Assembly: GCF_026212465.1 (NCBI RefSeq)
Contig: NC_080058.1
Coordinates: forward strand, 14,435,797-14,499,796
Direction of reading: 5' to 3'
From: Amaranthus tricolor
Lineage: Eukaryota > Streptophyta > Magnoliopsida > Caryophyllales > Amaranthaceae
Length of the DNA stretch: 64,000 nucleotides
The notes beneath the pieces are model-generated. The model ran no database searches and had not been told where the DNA came from. It saw only the letters and a program-made list of their open reading frames with translations. Position numbers and translations under genes: made by a program. Positions 62,601 through 64,000 of the stretch are shown here, in pieces; position 1 is the stretch's first letter, and every line of letters starts with the position of its first letter.

Positions 62601-64000
62601 ATTCTAACCATTTCAACACAATAATATATGCCAAATAGTGTTGTGTGCCAAGTTTCGTGCATAACAAACCATGTTTGACCTACTTTACGCGCGAAATTGA
62701 CAAATAAAAACGCGAAATTGACAGCATCAAACTAGTGACCAGACCACCTTGCACGACACGTGGAGACCAAACCTATGCATCCAGGACCGAGGCTAAAGTG
62801 GAAATGGAATCTTGGTACTTGGATCTAGCTATCAAGGTCCTAAAACCATTCTAACAATCCCCGTGGACTCCGAGAAGCTGAGCCGAAGGAGGACTGGTCG
62901 ACAGTTTGCTAGATCAGAATTTTGTTTAAGTGTTTGTGGTTGTTTCGTGTTCTTTTCATTATCATTTGCAGTTTTTAACTGTGTCATTAATCAACGCTTA
63001 CGCACAACATTAATCCTTGCATAACCAAGGCCTTAATCAGCCCCGGTTTCGCATCAAAACCAAGTTTGAGCTACTTTACGCGCGGAATTCACAAAAACGC
63101 TTAAAAACGCATAAAATCGCAACTTAACTTCTAATTTCTAGCATATGACTATTATTATCAATTCTAAGCATTTCAACACAATAATATATGCCAAATAGTG
63201 TTGTGTGCCAAGTTTCGTGCATAACAAACCAAGTTTGAGTACTTTACGCGCGAAATTCTCAAAAACGCTTAAAAACGCATAAAATCGCAACTTAACTTCT
63301 AATTTCTAGCATATGACTATTATTATCAAGTATAACCATTTCAACACAAAAATATATGCCAAATAGTGTTGTGTGCCAAGTTTCGTGCATAACAAACCAT
63401 GTTTGACCTACTTTACGCGCGAAATTGACAAAAACGCTTAAAAACCCATAAAATCGCAACTTAACTTCTAATTTCTAGCGTATGACTATTATTATCAATT
63501 CTAACCATTTCAACACAATAATATATTCCAAATAGTGTTGTGTGCCATGTTTCGTGCATAACAAACCATGTTTGACCTACTTTACGCGCGAAATTGACAA
63601 AAACGCTTAAAAACGCATAAAATCGCAACTTAACTTCTAATTTCTAGCATATGACTATTATTATCAATTCTAACCATTTCAACACAATAATATATGCCAA
63701 ATAGTGTTGTGTGCAATGTTTCGTGCATAACAAACCATGTTTGACCTACTTTACGCGCGAAATTGACAAATAATTATGCGAAATTGACAGCATCAAACTA
63801 GTGACCCGACCACCTTGCACGACACGTGGAGACCAAACCTATGCATCCAGGACCGAGGCTAAAGTGGAAATGGAATCTTGGTACTTGGATCTAGCTATCA
63901 AGGTCCTAAAACCATTCTAACAATCCCCGTGGACTCCTAGAAGCTGAGCCGAAGGAGGACTGGTCGACAGTTTGCTAGATCAGAATTTTTGTTTAAGTGT

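Larger units (their letters stand above)
34386..64000. repeat. Satellite array: 169-bp monomers with 391-bp divergent units, higher-order
   Basis: At least 29.6 kb, running off the window end. The monomer (for example 34891-35059) recurs every 169 bp, measured from the ACGCGCGAAATT anchor at 34554, 34722, 34891, 35060 and 35229. Thirty divergent 391-bp units interrupt it. Distances between them are about 728, 897, 1066, 1225 and 1404 bp, that is 391 plus 2, 3, 4, 5 or 6 monomers (the 1225 one has an 11-bp deletion near 35635). By this arithmetic the window holds about 107 monomers. No long ORFs. Monomer subtypes follow a fixed order after each 391-bp unit, which defines higher-order repeats. 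The left edge lies in what looks like the intron upstream of the Ulp1 exon. Confidence 0.97.

Noticed and set aside
62812..63024. 70-aa open frame in a 391-bp unit
   Set aside because: Open only because this copy has point changes; the other copies have a TGA at the same place. Not a gene.
34386..64000. CRISPR-like regular repeat/spacer pattern
   Set aside because: Repeats are 169 bp, the 391-bp units are near-identical to each other rather than unique, and the context is plant nuclear DNA.

Overview
The window is repeat-dense plant nuclear DNA, almost certainly from a eudicot. The evidence is a Sirevirus-type Ty1/copia element, a Tat/Athila-like Ty3/gypsy element with a tRNA-Asp-type primer site, a plant L1-type LINE with a DUF4283/zinc-knuckle ORF1, a BED-finger hAT transposon, CACTA-like ends and a Cassandra-type LTR with a 5S-like segment. 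I see no ordinary host gene. Species is not determinable by eye.

Bases 1-8824 are the 3' part of a Sirevirus: gag and pol in one frame broken by three stops, an extra third ORF after pol, two polypurine tracts and a complete 3' LTR. It sits in an older, ruined copia pol (8825-10632). Bases 10633-15372 hold a minus-strand gypsy LTR fragment, a minus-strand LINE scrap and a plus-strand gypsy element with gag but no visible pol. Bases 15373-22740 are AT-rich: a decayed internally duplicated repeat, a CACTA-like left end with GCTTATAAGC motifs, an ATT microsatellite, a fold-back MITE, a copia integrase relic and a tRNA-like (SINE-like) segment.

Bases 22741-33747 are one LINE cut into pieces by later insertions: a 3744-bp hAT element with exact 8-bp target duplications and a three-exon transposase carrying one frameshift, a 1593-bp CACTA-like element, and a reverse-oriented solo Sirevirus-type LTR with exact 5-bp duplications (GTTAT). 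A second hAT-like end cuts the LINE off, followed by a Cassandra-like LTR.

From about 34386 to the window end runs a tandem array of at least 29.6 kb. A 169-bp monomer is repeated about 107 times and broken at quantised intervals by 30 copies of a 391-bp divergent unit, so higher-order units are 391 bp plus 2 to 6 monomers. Right at its left edge, on the minus strand, is a 36-codon exon with consensus splice sites encoding the catalytic-cysteine segment of a Ulp1-type (C48) protease, the kind carried by some plant CACTA and Mutator-like transposons. The array therefore appears to be an intron of a Ulp1-bearing transposon that expanded into a satellite with higher-order structure. This is the most interesting object here. 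Its monomers carry an E2F-like site and its 391-bp units a G-box.
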